A stretch of 64,000 bases of DNA from Riemerella anatipestifer ATCC 11845 = DSM 15868. Lineage in GTDB: Bacteria > Bacteroidota > Bacteroidia > Flavobacteriales > Weeksellaceae. This document shows positions 16,992 through 25,363 of the stretch, piece by piece. The stretch's first letter is position 1, and each line of letters starts with the position of its first letter. The stretch covers positions 744,001 through 808,000 of the forward strand of contig NC_017045.1 in the NCBI RefSeq assembly GCF_000252855.1, written 5' to 3'. Position numbers and translations under genes: made by a program. The notes beneath the pieces were generated by a model, which worked only from the letters and a program-made list of their open reading frames with translations, was not told where the DNA came from and did no database searches.

Positions 16992-19058
16992 TTAATATTT
17001 TTTGTTTTTAAGATAATGATAAATCTCTATCTGTGAACGAATTTTATTCTTTTTAGCTCCTTTTTTCACATAATCATTATTGAGAGCGTTATCTAAAACT
17101 CGTGCTTTAACATTATCACTCAACTGAATTTGGAGTAAATCTTTCAGTTCTTCTTTCAGTTCAGGCTGATTAATTTTAACGGCGGCTTCTACCCTATAAT
17201 CTAAATTACGCGTCATCCAATCCGCAGAAGATATGTAAATATCCTCATTGCCTTTATTATAAAAATACATCACCCTAGCGTGTTCTAGATACTCATCTAC
17301 AATGCTGATGGCTTCTATTTTAGTTTTGAATTTTTTCTGTTGCACCACACAGAAAATCCCTCTTACTATGGTCTGTATTTTCACTCCAGCTTCGGCGGCT
17401 TGGTAGAGTTTTTTTATCAACCCTTTATCGCTTAACGAATTGACTTTAAGTATAATTTTAGCTTTTCTTCCCGCCTTAGCTTCTGCTATTTCCCTATCTA
17501 TTAGTTCTTCTATTTTTGCTCTCATATAATGAGGACACACCAGTAGCGTTTTGCAATTTTTAAGGGCTAGAATAGGGTCTTCCGTTGGTTTCCTAAAGTA
17601 ATTAAACACTTTATTGATGTCCGCCATTATCGCTCTATTGCTAGTCATTAAGAGGTGGTCTCCATAGACTTTGGCTGTTTTTTCGTTAAAGTTGCCTGTA
17701 CTCACAAAACCATATTGAATGGTTTTACCTCCCACCCTTTTTTTAATCACGCAGAGTTTTGCGTGGACTTTTTTATCTGGAATACCCACCAAAATTTTGA
17801 TACCTTCCACCTCTAGGCGTTCTTTCCATTTGAGGTTAGCTTCTTCATCAAACCTTGCTCTAAGCTCTATCATTACCGTAACCTCTTTTCCGTTTCTAGC
17901 GGCATTGATGAGGGCATTGGCTATTTTAGAATTGGACGCCAAACGATAAGCCGTGATTTGAATAGATTTAACATCTGGGTCCATAGCTGCCTCTCTAAGC
18001 AAATCTATCACAGGCATATAGCTATGATAAGGAAAAGTAAGCAAGACCTCTCTTTGGGTAATCACATCGGTAACCCTCTGCTGCCCTTCAAAATAAGGGT
18101 GATTAAACGAGGTTCTTTCCTCTGGGGTTTTATACGTTTTAAAGACATTAGGAAAATCCATAAAATGTTTGAAATTATGAATTTTATGCCCTGGTATAAT
18201 GCTGTCTTTCTTCGTAAGTTCTAACTTTCGAATTAAAAGCTCAAGCAAGGCTTTATCCATATCCTTATCAAACACAAAACGAGTGGGTTTGCCTTTTCTT
18301 CTACTTTTAACACCTTTTTTAATTTTCTCCGCTAAAGTGGTGTTAATATCATTATCAAGGTCAAATTCGGCATCTTTAGTTACTTTAAAGGAGTGAGCTT
18401 CAAAAACATCATACCCGAAATAAGAAAAAATATGAGGAAGATTAAAACTAATCACGTCTTCTAGCAACATCACGCTAGTTTCCTCTCCTTCAGATGGCAA
18501 AATAACAAAACGCCCCATTACCCTAGAAGGCACTTCTATAATGGCATAGTTGCTCTCATATTCCCATTCTTTTTTACGCATCGCCACTCCTAAATAAAGA
18601 CTTTTGTCCCTTAGATAGGGCATCGGTGTCTCCTCCCGAAGAAGGATTGGAATTACGTTAGCTTCCACCTCTTCATCAAAATAATCTTTTACAAACTGCT
18701 TTTGGGCTTCGGATAAATCCTTCGGAGTTCTAATGAATACCTTTTCGGCAGCCATTTCTTTTTGGATTTCTTCCCAAGTGGTATTAAAATCGTTTTGTTG
18801 CTTAATCACCACTTTATTGATTTTATCTAAAATCTTTTGTGGCTCATCAAAAAAGGAGTTTTCTCTGTATTTAGGTTTAAAACTCATTGCTCTTTTCAAC
18901 CCCGCCACACGAACGCGGAAAAACTCATCTAAATTATTAGAGAAAATTCCTAAAAATTTAATTCGTAAATGGAGCGGAACAGTCTTATCCATAGCCTCTT
19001 GCATTACCCTTTCGTTAAAGGCAAGCCAAGTAATATCTCTAGGATTAAATTGCGGCAT
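16992..19058 (-). CDS. ppk: Polyphosphate kinase 1
   Basis: A 688-residue PPK1 that polymerises the ATP gamma-phosphate into polyphosphate. It has the N-terminal ITWLAFNERVMQEA helix, the HPYFEGQQRV region, the ITAYRLASNSKIANALINAA segment, the phospholipase-D-like KVHAKLCVI with the His expected to be phosphorylated, and the second conserved block HARVMYFYNKGN...SADWMTRN. I start at the ATG at 19058 (MPQFNPRDITW). An in-frame ATG at 19097 lies upstream of a good -7 box (TACTTTTG, 19087 to 19080) and would add an atypical N-terminus. Confidence 0.93.
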   Translation of the reverse strand: MPQFNPRDITWLAFNERVMQEAMDKTVPLHLRIKFLGIFSNNLDEFFRVRVAGLKRAMSFKPKYRENSFFDEPQKILDKINKVVIKQQNDFNTTWEEIQKEMAAEKVFIRTPKDLSEAQKQFVKDYFDEEVEANVIPILLREETPMPYLRDKSLYLGVAMRKKEWEYESNYAIIEVPSRVMGRFVILPSEGEETSVMLLEDVISFNLPHIFSYFGYDVFEAHSFKVTKDAEFDLDNDINTTLAEKIKKGVKSRRKGKPTRFVFDKDMDKALLELLIRKLELTKKDSIIPGHKIHNFKHFMDFPNVFKTYKTPEERTSFNHPYFEGQQRVTDVITQREVLLTFPYHSYMPVIDLLREAAMDPDVKSIQITAYRLASNSKIANALINAARNGKEVTVMIELRARFDEEANLKWKERLEVEGIKILVGIPDKKVHAKLCVIKKRVGGKTIQYGFVSTGNFNEKTAKVYGDHLLMTSNRAIMADINKVFNYFRKPTEDPILALKNCKTLLVCPHYMRAKIEELIDREIAEAKAGRKAKIILKVNSLSDKGLIKKLYQAAEAGVKIQTIVRGIFCVVQQKKFKTKIEAISIVDEYLEHARVMYFYNKGNEDIYISSADWMTRNLDYRVEAAVKINQPELKEELKDLLQIQLSDNVKARVLDNALNNDYVKKGAKKNKIRSQIEIYHYLKNKKY

Positions 19059-19102
19059 AGCGAAACATTTTAGTAATTCCAAAAGTAAGAAAAACAAAGC
19101 AT

Positions 19103-19133
19103 AAAAAAAACTCTTTGGACTTCTCCAAAGAGT
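19103..19133 (-). terminator. Terminator after the CCC-motif gene
   Basis: Stem AACTCTTTGGA / TCCAAAGAGTT with a 4-nt loop. The A run on its left (plus strand) is a U run in the minus-strand transcript, so it ends the 19790-19160 pair before the ppk promoter. Confidence 0.8.
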
Positions 19134-19159
19134 TTAAATTATTAAAAACTAAAGTTATC

Positions 19160-19492
19160 TTAGTTCTGTATCATCTCCTGAATTCTTTCTTGTAAAAGTT
19201 CTTGGTCTATTAAAGCTTCAAAGCCAAACAATACTATCAATACTACATAAGCTAAAACATTTAAGGCACTCAATATAATACCGATAATAGCCAATATACG
19301 CCCTGTACTTAGATTGCTATAATTAGCATACAATTCTGGATTAGCTAAATAAAGCTGGCTGTCTTTCTTATACATTACTAAAGCAACTACACCTAAGATA
19401 ATTCCAGGAACTCCATAACAGCAACAACCTAGAATAGATAAAATCCCAAAGACAAGCACTAGTGTAGCGTTTGGTAAATTTTGTTTCATCAT
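19160..19492 (-). CDS. CCC-motif small membrane protein (DUF4190-like)
   Basis: A 110-residue protein with two hydrophobic blocks: one contains the triple-cysteine GCCCYGVPGIILG and the other, after a polar YANYSNLSTGRI linker, is LAIIGIILSALNVLAYVVLIVLF. This matches the widespread Bacteroidota CCC-motif/DUF4190-type family. Function is unknown. It follows the DUF2752 gene by 19 nt on the same strand; such pairs with small membrane proteins are common in this phylum. Confidence 0.8.
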   Translation of the reverse strand: MMKQNLPNATLVLVFGILSILGCCCYGVPGIILGVVALVMYKKDSQLYLANPELYANYSNLSTGRILAIIGIILSALNVLAYVVLIVLFGFEALIDQELLQERIQEMIQN

Positions 19493-19511
19493 AACAATTC
19501 AAATTTTAAGT

Positions 19512-19790
19512 TTAGAAATTTTTACAAAAATAAGAAATAATCATAGTGATTACACTAACAAGAGCCCAAAAAATCATTGCTTTGCCGTAATGTCTCTTTT
19601 TATCTATAAAGTTAATCGCACTCACCAAAACAAATAATATCAAAGGATAGATAGCTGGAAACATATAGAACGCCTCTACAAATTTACCTTCGGAAATAAG
19701 CAATAAAGCTCTCTGTGAGCCACAACCAAAGCACTCCATTCCAAATAATTTCTTGTTAGGACAAGAAAGCATATAATCTTCTATCGCCAT
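19512..19790 (-). CDS. DUF2752 family membrane protein
   Basis: A 92-residue protein with the DUF2752 signature: CPNKKLFGMECFGCGSQRALL (Cys pair CxGCGxxRA) near the N-terminus, then two hydrophobic segments (FPAIYPLILFVLVSAI and AMIFWALVSVITMIISYF). No biochemical function is known. It is first in a two-gene unit with the CCC-motif protein. Confidence 0.82.
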   Translation of the reverse strand: MAIEDYMLSCPNKKLFGMECFGCGSQRALLLISEGKFVEAFYMFPAIYPLILFVLVSAINFIDKKRHYGKAMIFWALVSVITMIISYFCKNF

Positions 19791-19870
19791 TTTAAATAAA
19801 AATATTACACCACAAATATGGTAATTATATCTTATAAATCCTACGTTTTATTAACACTATAAAAAACAAA

Positions 19871-19896
19871 AAACCTCACTTTTTCAAGTGAGGTTT
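19871..19896 (-). terminator. Terminator of the tRNA cluster
   Basis: Stem AAACCTCACTT / AAGTGAGGTTT with a 4-nt loop, A-rich on its left on the plus strand (U-rich tail for minus-strand transcription). It lies directly 3' of tRNA-Arg. Confidence 0.75.
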
Positions 19897-19899
19897 CTG

Positions 19900-19973
19900 T
19901 GAGCGCGCCAGGATTCGAACCTGGGACCGTCTGCTTAGAAGGCAGATGCTCTATCCAGCTGAGCTACGCACCC
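19900..19973 (-). tRNA. tRNA-Arg (anticodon TCT)
   Basis: On the minus strand GGGTGCG pairs with CGCGCTC as the acceptor stem (two G-U pairs). The D arm, anticodon loop CTTCTAA and T arm GGTTCGAATCC are complete. The anticodon TCT reads AGA/AGG. CCA is not encoded. Confidence 0.92.
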
Positions 19974-20010
19974 ATTTAGAATTTTTAGTGTAAAATTCCG
20001 AAAAACATTG

Positions 20011-20085
20011 TCGGGGCGGCAGGATTCGAACCTGCGACCTCCTGGTCCCAAACCAGGCGCGATGACCGGACTACGCTACGCCCCG
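20011..20085 (-). tRNA. tRNA-Pro (anticodon TGG)
   Basis: Acceptor stem CGGGGCG / CGCCCCG, anticodon stem CCTGG / CCAGG around TTTGGGA (anticodon TGG), T loop GGTTCGAATCC. It is part of a Ser-Pro-Arg cluster. Confidence 0.92.
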
Positions 20086-20104
20086 AATATTATTCTCTGA
20101 GTTG

Positions 20105-20189
20105 CGGAGGGTATGGGATTCGAACCCATGCGACCCTTGCGAGTCGACAGTTTAGCAAACTGCTCCGTTAACCACTCCGGCAACCCTCC
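20105..20189 (-). tRNA. tRNA-Ser (anticodon GCT)
   Basis: 85 nt with the long variable arm of a class II tRNA. Acceptor stem GGAGGGT / ACCCTCC, anticodon loop TTGCTAA (anticodon GCT, reading AGC/AGU), T loop GGTTCGAATCC. Confidence 0.92.
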
Positions 20190-20298
20190 TTTTCGCTGTT
20201 ATTTTAAGTACTTCTGTTCTGTAATTGCGAGTGCAAATATAGAGCGTTTTTTTGAAACCTCCAAATAAAATGCAAAAAAAATCTAAAATTTTTATCAC

Positions 20299-20306
20299 TA
20301 TCTTTG
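20299..20306 (+). promoter_or_regulatory. -7 box of the amidase gene
   Basis: TATCTTTG, a full TAnnTTTG match, 29 nt before the start codon. Confidence 0.6.
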
Positions 20307-20335
20307 GCAGTCAATTTTAAAAATAAAAGTGAATA

Positions 20336-21346
20336 ATGCGTAATATTTTGTTTATTATAAGTTTAGGTGCTGTGGTGACTTCTTGTAGCACTCAGCAAAA
20401 AATAGTTGCACCTCAACCACAATTACAACCAAAGACAAAAATAGCCCCCCCCCTTTCCCAAAACAAACCTAAAGTAGAGCCATCTACTAAAGGGGATTTC
20501 TATTACAAAACTAATATTGGCGATATTACAAAAAACGATAATACCACCAGCTATGGTTCTGTAGTTACTGCTAAACCTAAAGGTTATAAGGTGAATTATG
20601 AGAATTTTCCATCTGTAGCTCAAAATTTTAGACAGCGTTTTCTTATTCTCCATTATACCGCTCTTGATAACGAGACATCAGTACGAGTGCTTACTCAAAG
20701 AGGAGTGAGTGCCCACTATCTTGTAAGTGATTTACCTGACGATGATATTTGGCAACTTGTTGATGAAAATAAAAGAGCCTACCATGCAGGTATTAGCTTT
20801 TGGAGAAATACCACCGAAATGAATGATAATTCCATAGGGATAGAAATTGTTAATAAAGGTTATACTACTGGGACAGCAGGAGAGAAAGTCTTTTATCCAT
20901 TTCCTGAACATCAGTTTAAGAAGGTGGCTGCTTTGGCAAAAGATATTGTAGAGCGTTATAATATTCCTCCAACTCAAATTTTAGCCCACTCTGATATTGC
21001 TCCAACTAGAAAGCAAGACCCAGGTCCATTTTTTCCATGGAAACGCCTCTATGATGAGTATAATCTAGGAATGTGGTATGATGCAACTACCAAGCAAAAT
21101 TTTCATGAAACTGCTTTAAGCGATTTAGATTTTAATTATAACAATTCTACTTTTATTTCAAAAGTGCAAAATACTTTAAGAAGTTTTGGGTATGACATTA
21201 CTCCTACTGGAACTTGGGATAAACCTTCTCAAAAGGTTATAGAAGCTTTCCAGTACCACTTTCGTCCAGAGAAATGCGATGGTGTTTTAGATGCAGAAAC
21301 TTGGGCTATATTACAAGCTCTTATAGTGAAGTACCCTGGTAAGTAA
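20336..21346 (+). CDS. N-acetylmuramoyl-L-alanine amidase lipoprotein with peptidoglycan-binding domain
   Basis: A 336-residue protein: lipoprotein signal with lipid Cys17, a proline-rich linker, an Amidase_2 domain (LILHYTALDN, the HAGISFW and NSIGIEIVNKG segments, HSDIAPTRKQDPGP) and a C-terminal PG_binding_1-like helical domain (KVQNTLRSFGYDITPTG). The zinc-site histidines of the family are present. It should cleave the bond between MurNAc and the stem peptide. The linker is encoded by a run of nine C (20445-20453), striking in so AT-rich a genome and a possible slippage site. Confidence 0.9.
   Translation: MRNILFIISLGAVVTSCSTQQKIVAPQPQLQPKTKIAPPLSQNKPKVEPSTKGDFYYKTNIGDITKNDNTTSYGSVVTAKPKGYKVNYENFPSVAQNFRQRFLILHYTALDNETSVRVLTQRGVSAHYLVSDLPDDDIWQLVDENKRAYHAGISFWRNTTEMNDNSIGIEIVNKGYTTGTAGEKVFYPFPEHQFKKVAALAKDIVERYNIPPTQILAHSDIAPTRKQDPGPFFPWKRLYDEYNLGMWYDATTKQNFHETALSDLDFNYNNSTFISKVQNTLRSFGYDITPTGTWDKPSQKVIEAFQYHFRPEKCDGVLDAETWAILQALIVKYPGK
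20445..20453 (+). repeat. Nine-C homopolymer inside the amidase gene
   Basis: The tract encodes Ala-Pro-Pro-Pro around residues 37-40, downstream of the lipobox. In the present sequence the tract leaves the gene in frame (ON). Confidence 0.9.
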
Positions 21347-21371
21347 GACTATAATGGAATTTGACTCTGAT

Positions 21372-22187
21372 TTAAACCAAAGTCAAATTCCATTTTTCTA
21401 TCATTTCTGAAAAACGAGAGTTAGGAAATTCTTTATTTCTGATTTTATTTACTGAGAAAATACCCTTTTCGTCAGAAATCATTAAAATTTCATCAGCTTT
21501 TTGACTTTCAAAAGCAATCATTTCCACTTGCTCTATTTCCGCTAAACGATTTTTATGAACATAGGTAATAAAGCTTTCCATCAATGGGGAAATATATGCC
21601 CCTTCCGTTTGCTTAGGAACTTTAATAGTATTGCCTTCTAAAAACAAAAGATTGCCATAAATACTTCTAGCAATACGCTTACTAGGATTGAGCAGAATAA
21701 CATCATCTAAATCATTCTCTTGGGCGTAAATTTCAGCATAAATATTTTCTGGACAATGGGTGTGTATATTGCTTAAAATATGTGTATTAACACTTATTTC
21801 CTTAATAATGTCCAGCTCTATATTTTTATTTATTTGAAATAAGCTGTCCTCTCTAACCACTTCGTAAACAAAATGAACTGGAGTTTTAGCGGAAAAAGTA
21901 TCTTCTATTTTTCTAAATGCTAACACTTTAATATAACCATTATCGAATGGAAGATTTTGGATAGCTTGAGAAAAAATGTCTGTGAAAAATTCTAAAGTAA
22001 AACCTAATGGAATGTTCATTCTCATTTTTCTCATAGAAGACATCAGAAAGAAATAAACATCTTCTGCTAAAATCACTTTTTTATTTTTGAAAAAAAAGTA
22101 AACTTTTACAGCGTCTCCGTTCATAAAAGCTCTATTAGCGTAGGCTAATGATTGTTCCTGAGAAAGTAAGTTGCCATCTAAATACAT
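21372..22187 (-). CDS. Class IV aminotransferase-like protein, catalytic Lys apparently lost
   Basis: A 271-residue fold-type IV PLP protein by overall pattern: ANRAFMNGDAVKVYFFF at the start, FFLMSSMRKMRMNIPLG, EIYAQENDLDDVILLNPSKR and the C-terminal ADEILMISDEKGIFSVNKIR. Where the family has Lys-Thr-x-Asn, this protein reads His142-Thr-His-Cys. The usual Glu in (V)xEAxxxN is also replaced (IARSIYGN). Ordinary transaminase or aminodeoxychorismate lyase activity is therefore doubtful. This is my own alignment by eye. It lies upstream of nothing on its strand and downstream of the START-like gene, with 70 nt between them. Confidence 0.75.
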   Translation of the reverse strand: MYLDGNLLSQEQSLAYANRAFMNGDAVKVYFFFKNKKVILAEDVYFFLMSSMRKMRMNIPLGFTLEFFTDIFSQAIQNLPFDNGYIKVLAFRKIEDTFSAKTPVHFVYEVVREDSLFQINKNIELDIIKEISVNTHILSNIHTHCPENIYAEIYAQENDLDDVILLNPSKRIARSIYGNLLFLEGNTIKVPKQTEGAYISPLMESFITYVHKNRLAEIEQVEMIAFESQKADEILMISDEKGIFSVNKIRNKEFPNSRFSEMIEKWNLTLV

Positions 22188-22257
22188 GTTGTTCTATTTT
22201 AATAAAGAAAAAATGAACGATAAAAATCGCTCATTGTAATTTGTTAAGTATCAAAAA

Positions 22258-22644
22258 CTAAGCCGCACCTAGTTTTATTTTTAGGTTTTCTACAAGATTT
22301 TCCCAATAAAGTCGGTTTTCTTCCTCATCTCCTTTGTCGCAAAAATCTGTAATATTTAGGGATAAATCCTCTGTAATCTCATCTATTACAATAGACATTT
22401 CAAAGAAACTTTTAGTACCTTCATCCTCTTCCCATCTAAAACGAACAAAACTTTCAGGCTTATATCTTATAAGCGTCGCCTTTTCAGCAGGACCACCACC
22501 CCAACTGAAATAAAAATCATCCCCTCTCTCCTCAACCTCATCAGCAAACCACTCCGCTAAACCTTCCGCAGTCGCTAGATATTCATACAAAATCTCTGAT
22601 AAGCAATGCATTGCAAACTCGTAAGTTACCTTATGTTTCGCCAT
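22258..22644 (-). CDS. START-like domain protein (AHSA1/SRPBCC type)
   Basis: A 128-residue helix-grip protein from the ATG at 22644 (MAKHKVTYEFAMHC). A longer reading from 22698 exists, but the extra N-terminus (MNKKIISILQNF) is not typical of the family. The segments YLATAEGLAEWFADEVEERGDDFYFSW and ESFVRFRWEEDE are characteristic of flavobacterial START-like proteins. The ligand is unknown. It is on the same strand as, and upstream of, the aminotransferase-like gene, an arrangement I associate with related genera. Confidence 0.8.
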   Translation of the reverse strand: MAKHKVTYEFAMHCLSEILYEYLATAEGLAEWFADEVEERGDDFYFSWGGGPAEKATLIRYKPESFVRFRWEEDEGTKSFFEMSIVIDEITEDLSLNITDFCDKGDEEENRLYWENLVENLKIKLGAA

Positions 22645-22784
22645 AATATTATCATCTTTTATAAAGTTCTGCAATATAGAAATTATTTTTTTATTCACAA
22701 GATTTTTAATATTAGATTTTTGATAATTATGATTTTTTTTAGTTTATTACTGAGGACTATATGATGCAGTACTTTCGTTTTTCA

Positions 22785-22792
22785 TAAATTTG
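22785..22792 (+). promoter_or_regulatory. -7 box of the membrane sulfatase gene
   Basis: TAAATTTG, a full TAnnTTTG match, 27 nt before the ATG at 22820. Confidence 0.6.
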
Positions 22793-22819
22793 CAAACATC
22801 ATTCAATTCGTAAATAAAT

Positions 22820-24751
22820 ATGAAACATCTCCGCATAAGAGAAATATTGGTTTTATTATATAGAGTTTTACTGGTATTTATTTTCTTTCAAATTGCTAGA
22901 TCTCTATTTTGGAGTTTCAATAAAGATTTAATAAAAATCGATAGCTTTTCTCAATACTTTAAATTGGCATATTACGGTACCGCGTTTGATACTACGGCGA
23001 TATTGTATGTTAATTCGTTATTTATACTGCTAAGCCTTATTCCACTCACCATCAATACTAAAAAAGGATATCAAAAATTACTCTTTTGGGTATATTTTAT
23101 TACCAATGGCATTGCGTATTCTATGAATTTTGGCGACTTTATCTATTATCGGTTTAGTCAATCTAGATTAACCTCTGCAGTGCTAGATGTGGTAGAACAT
23201 GAGTCTAATCTTTTAAAAGTATTTGGAGTTTCTTTAATAGAAAATCCTTTAATTCTTTTGTTGTTCATTGCTCTATTAGTGATATGGATTTGGCTTTACA
23301 AAAAGGTAAGTATATCTTACCAAAAACCTCAAAAGTTACTACCTTATTTTATAGGCTCTGTGGTAATTTTGTGTATAGTGGCTACACTTACGGTAGGTGG
23401 TATAAGAGGCGATTTTAAACATAGTACCCGACCTATCAACTTGGTAGATGCTAATAGACATACAGAGAATCCAATTCATGCTAATGTTGTGCTTAATAGT
23501 ACTTTTTCGTTTTTGAGAACTTTAGGTTCTAACAATTTTAAAGAAGTTCACTTTGTGGAGGAAAACTTTATTAAAGAGCATATAAAACCTTATAAATTAT
23601 ACCAAAGAGATGTGCCTAAAGAAAGACCAAATATTGTGATTTTTATTGTAGAAAGTTTTGGTAAAGAATATTCTGGTGCATTTAATAGTTCTAGTAAAAT
23701 TAAAGACTATGTTTCGTACACTCCTTTTATAGATAGCTTAGCTAAAGAAAGTCTTATTTTTACCAATGCTTTCGCTAACGGAAGACAATCTATACACGGT
23801 ATGAGTAGTATTTTGGCAGGTATTCCAAGTTTGAAAGATGCTTTTACAAGCTCTCCATATTCTAATCAAAAAATACAATCTATTGTATCTGTGTGTAATG
23901 AATTAGGATATGATACTTCCTTCTATCATGGAGCTCCTAATGGTTCCATGGGCTTTTTGGGATTTGGGAATATCCTTGGGTTTCAAAAATATTATGGCAA
24001 AACCGAATATAATAATGATGATGACTTTGATGGTATGTGGGCAATTTGGGACGAACCTTTTTTACAATATTTTGCTAAAAATGTGCAGAAAAAAAGTCCA
24101 GAAAAACCTTTTATGACGACTGTATTCACGGCATCGTCTCATCACCCTTTTAAAATCCCTGAAAAATACAATGGAAAATTTAAAAAAGGTCATATCCCAA
24201 TGCACGAACCTATACAATACACCGATTATGCCATAAAAAAATACTTTGAAACAGCTAAAAAACAGCCTTGGTTTCAAAATACCATTTTTGTAATTACGGG
24301 AGACCATACCAATCAACCTTTTTATCCAGAGTACGAAAAGGCGATGAACCGATTTGCACTTCCCCTCATTTTCTACTCTCCTAACCCTAAATATAACCTC
24401 AAAGGAATAGATGAAAGACTGGCACAACAGTCTGATATCTATCCTACATTAGCCGATATAATAGCTTATAACAAGCCTATAAGAAGTTGGGGAAGAAGTT
24501 TAGTTTCTCCTAAAAATGAAGAAGCTATCATTATAAATTCGGACGGGATACAAGAACAATTTATTATTGGTAATTATATTTACCTTTTTAATGGTAAAGA
24601 CATTATAGGTGTTTATAATAAAACTGATTTAGGTTTAGAAAATAACCTTATAAAAGGCATCAATAAACCTGAGGTGGATTATGGCAAAAAACTCTGTATG
24701 GCGTGGTATCAAGACTATATGTATAGAGTTATCAATAGAAAACTGAATTAA
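22820..24751 (+). CDS. LTA synthase family membrane sulfatase-fold protein
   Basis: A 643-residue protein with about five N-terminal membrane helices in residues 10-210 followed by a periplasmic alkaline-phosphatase/sulfatase-fold domain. Conserved blocks are NIVIFIVESFGKEYSG, FANGRQSIHGMSSILAGIPSL (nucleophile region, Ser rather than the Thr of classic LtaS), ASSHHPF and VITGDHTNQ. Bacteroidota do not make Gram-positive lipoteichoic acid, so transfer of phosphoglycerol or phosphoethanolamine to an envelope glycan or lipid is the reasonable inference. It has its own promoter and stands alone. Confidence 0.85.
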   Translation: MKHLRIREILVLLYRVLLVFIFFQIARSLFWSFNKDLIKIDSFSQYFKLAYYGTAFDTTAILYVNSLFILLSLIPLTINTKKGYQKLLFWVYFITNGIAYSMNFGDFIYYRFSQSRLTSAVLDVVEHESNLLKVFGVSLIENPLILLLFIALLVIWIWLYKKVSISYQKPQKLLPYFIGSVVILCIVATLTVGGIRGDFKHSTRPINLVDANRHTENPIHANVVLNSTFSFLRTLGSNNFKEVHFVEENFIKEHIKPYKLYQRDVPKERPNIVIFIVESFGKEYSGAFNSSSKIKDYVSYTPFIDSLAKESLIFTNAFANGRQSIHGMSSILAGIPSLKDAFTSSPYSNQKIQSIVSVCNELGYDTSFYHGAPNGSMGFLGFGNILGFQKYYGKTEYNNDDDFDGMWAIWDEPFLQYFAKNVQKKSPEKPFMTTVFTASSHHPFKIPEKYNGKFKKGHIPMHEPIQYTDYAIKKYFETAKKQPWFQNTIFVITGDHTNQPFYPEYEKAMNRFALPLIFYSPNPKYNLKGIDERLAQQSDIYPTLADIIAYNKPIRSWGRSLVSPKNEEAIIINSDGIQEQFIIGNYIYLFNGKDIIGVYNKTDLGLENNLIKGINKPEVDYGKKLCMAWYQDYMYRVINRKLN

Positions 24752-24770
24752 ATACCGTTTAATTTTTTTT

Positions 24771-24789
24771 AACAATATAAAATATTGTT
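24771..24789 (+). terminator. AT-only palindrome after the membrane sulfatase gene
   Basis: AACAATAT / ATATTGTT with a 3-nt spacer, preceded by eight T and followed by TTTAT. It could be a weak terminator for the gene ending at 24751 or an operator for the gene starting at 24872. Confidence 0.35.
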
Positions 24790-24871
24790 TTATATGTGTA
24801 AAAATGGAATGTTATATTGTTTGTTTAATTAAATTTTATATCTTTAACCCATATTTAAATTTAATAAAGCT

Positions 24872-25291
24872 ATGAAAAAATTAATTTTTGCCACCATGGC
24901 TCTAATGTTTAGTGCGATGTCTCATGCTCAAATAGAAGGAAAATGGAAAACTATTGATGATGAAACTGGACAAGCTAAATCTATTGTAGAAATTTTCAAA
25001 AAGTCTGACGGAAAATACTATGGTAAGGTGGTACAGCTACTTATTAAGCCTGCTGACCCTAACTGCTCTTTATGTAAAGACGATAGAAAAGGAAAGCCTA
25101 TTTTGGGAATGGAAGTGATTAGAGGCATCAAAAAAGATGGTAATACCTTTGACGGAGGAACTATTACTAATCCTAAAAACGGTAAAGTTTACAAATGTTC
25201 TATCGAAAGGGAAGGTAATAAACTAAATGTGAGAGGTTACATAGGTATCTCTATAGCTGGACGTACCCAAGTTTGGCATAAAGTAGATTAA
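24872..25291 (+). CDS. DUF2147 family secreted protein
   Basis: A 139-residue protein with a signal peptide (LIFATMALMFSAMSHAQ) and a compact DUF2147 domain: IEGKWKTIDDETGQAKSIVEI at the start of the mature part, a CSLCKDDRKGKPILGM segment, and GNKLNVRGYIGISIAGRTQVWHK at the end. Members are probably small periplasmic lipocalin-like barrels; the ligand is unknown. A possible -7 element TATCTTTA is at 24839-24846. A terminator follows. Confidence 0.88.
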   Translation: MKKLIFATMALMFSAMSHAQIEGKWKTIDDETGQAKSIVEIFKKSDGKYYGKVVQLLIKPADPNCSLCKDDRKGKPILGMEVIRGIKKDGNTFDGGTITNPKNGKVYKCSIEREGNKLNVRGYIGISIAGRTQVWHKVD

Positions 25292-25314
25292 AAATTACAA
25301 CTTAATAGAACCCA

Positions 25315-25346
25315 TATAAGCTATCTTAAAAAAGGGATAGCTTATT
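25315..25346 (+). terminator. Terminator after the DUF2147 gene
   Basis: Stem ATAAGCTATC / GATAGCTTAT with a 10-nt loop and a T-rich tail. Confidence 0.75.
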
Positions 25347-25363
25347 TATATATGCTTCTACTT

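Noticed and set aside
19059-19097. Longer N-terminus for ppk
   Set aside because: It would start upstream of the likely -7 box, and MPQFNPRDITW is the usual beginning of the protein.
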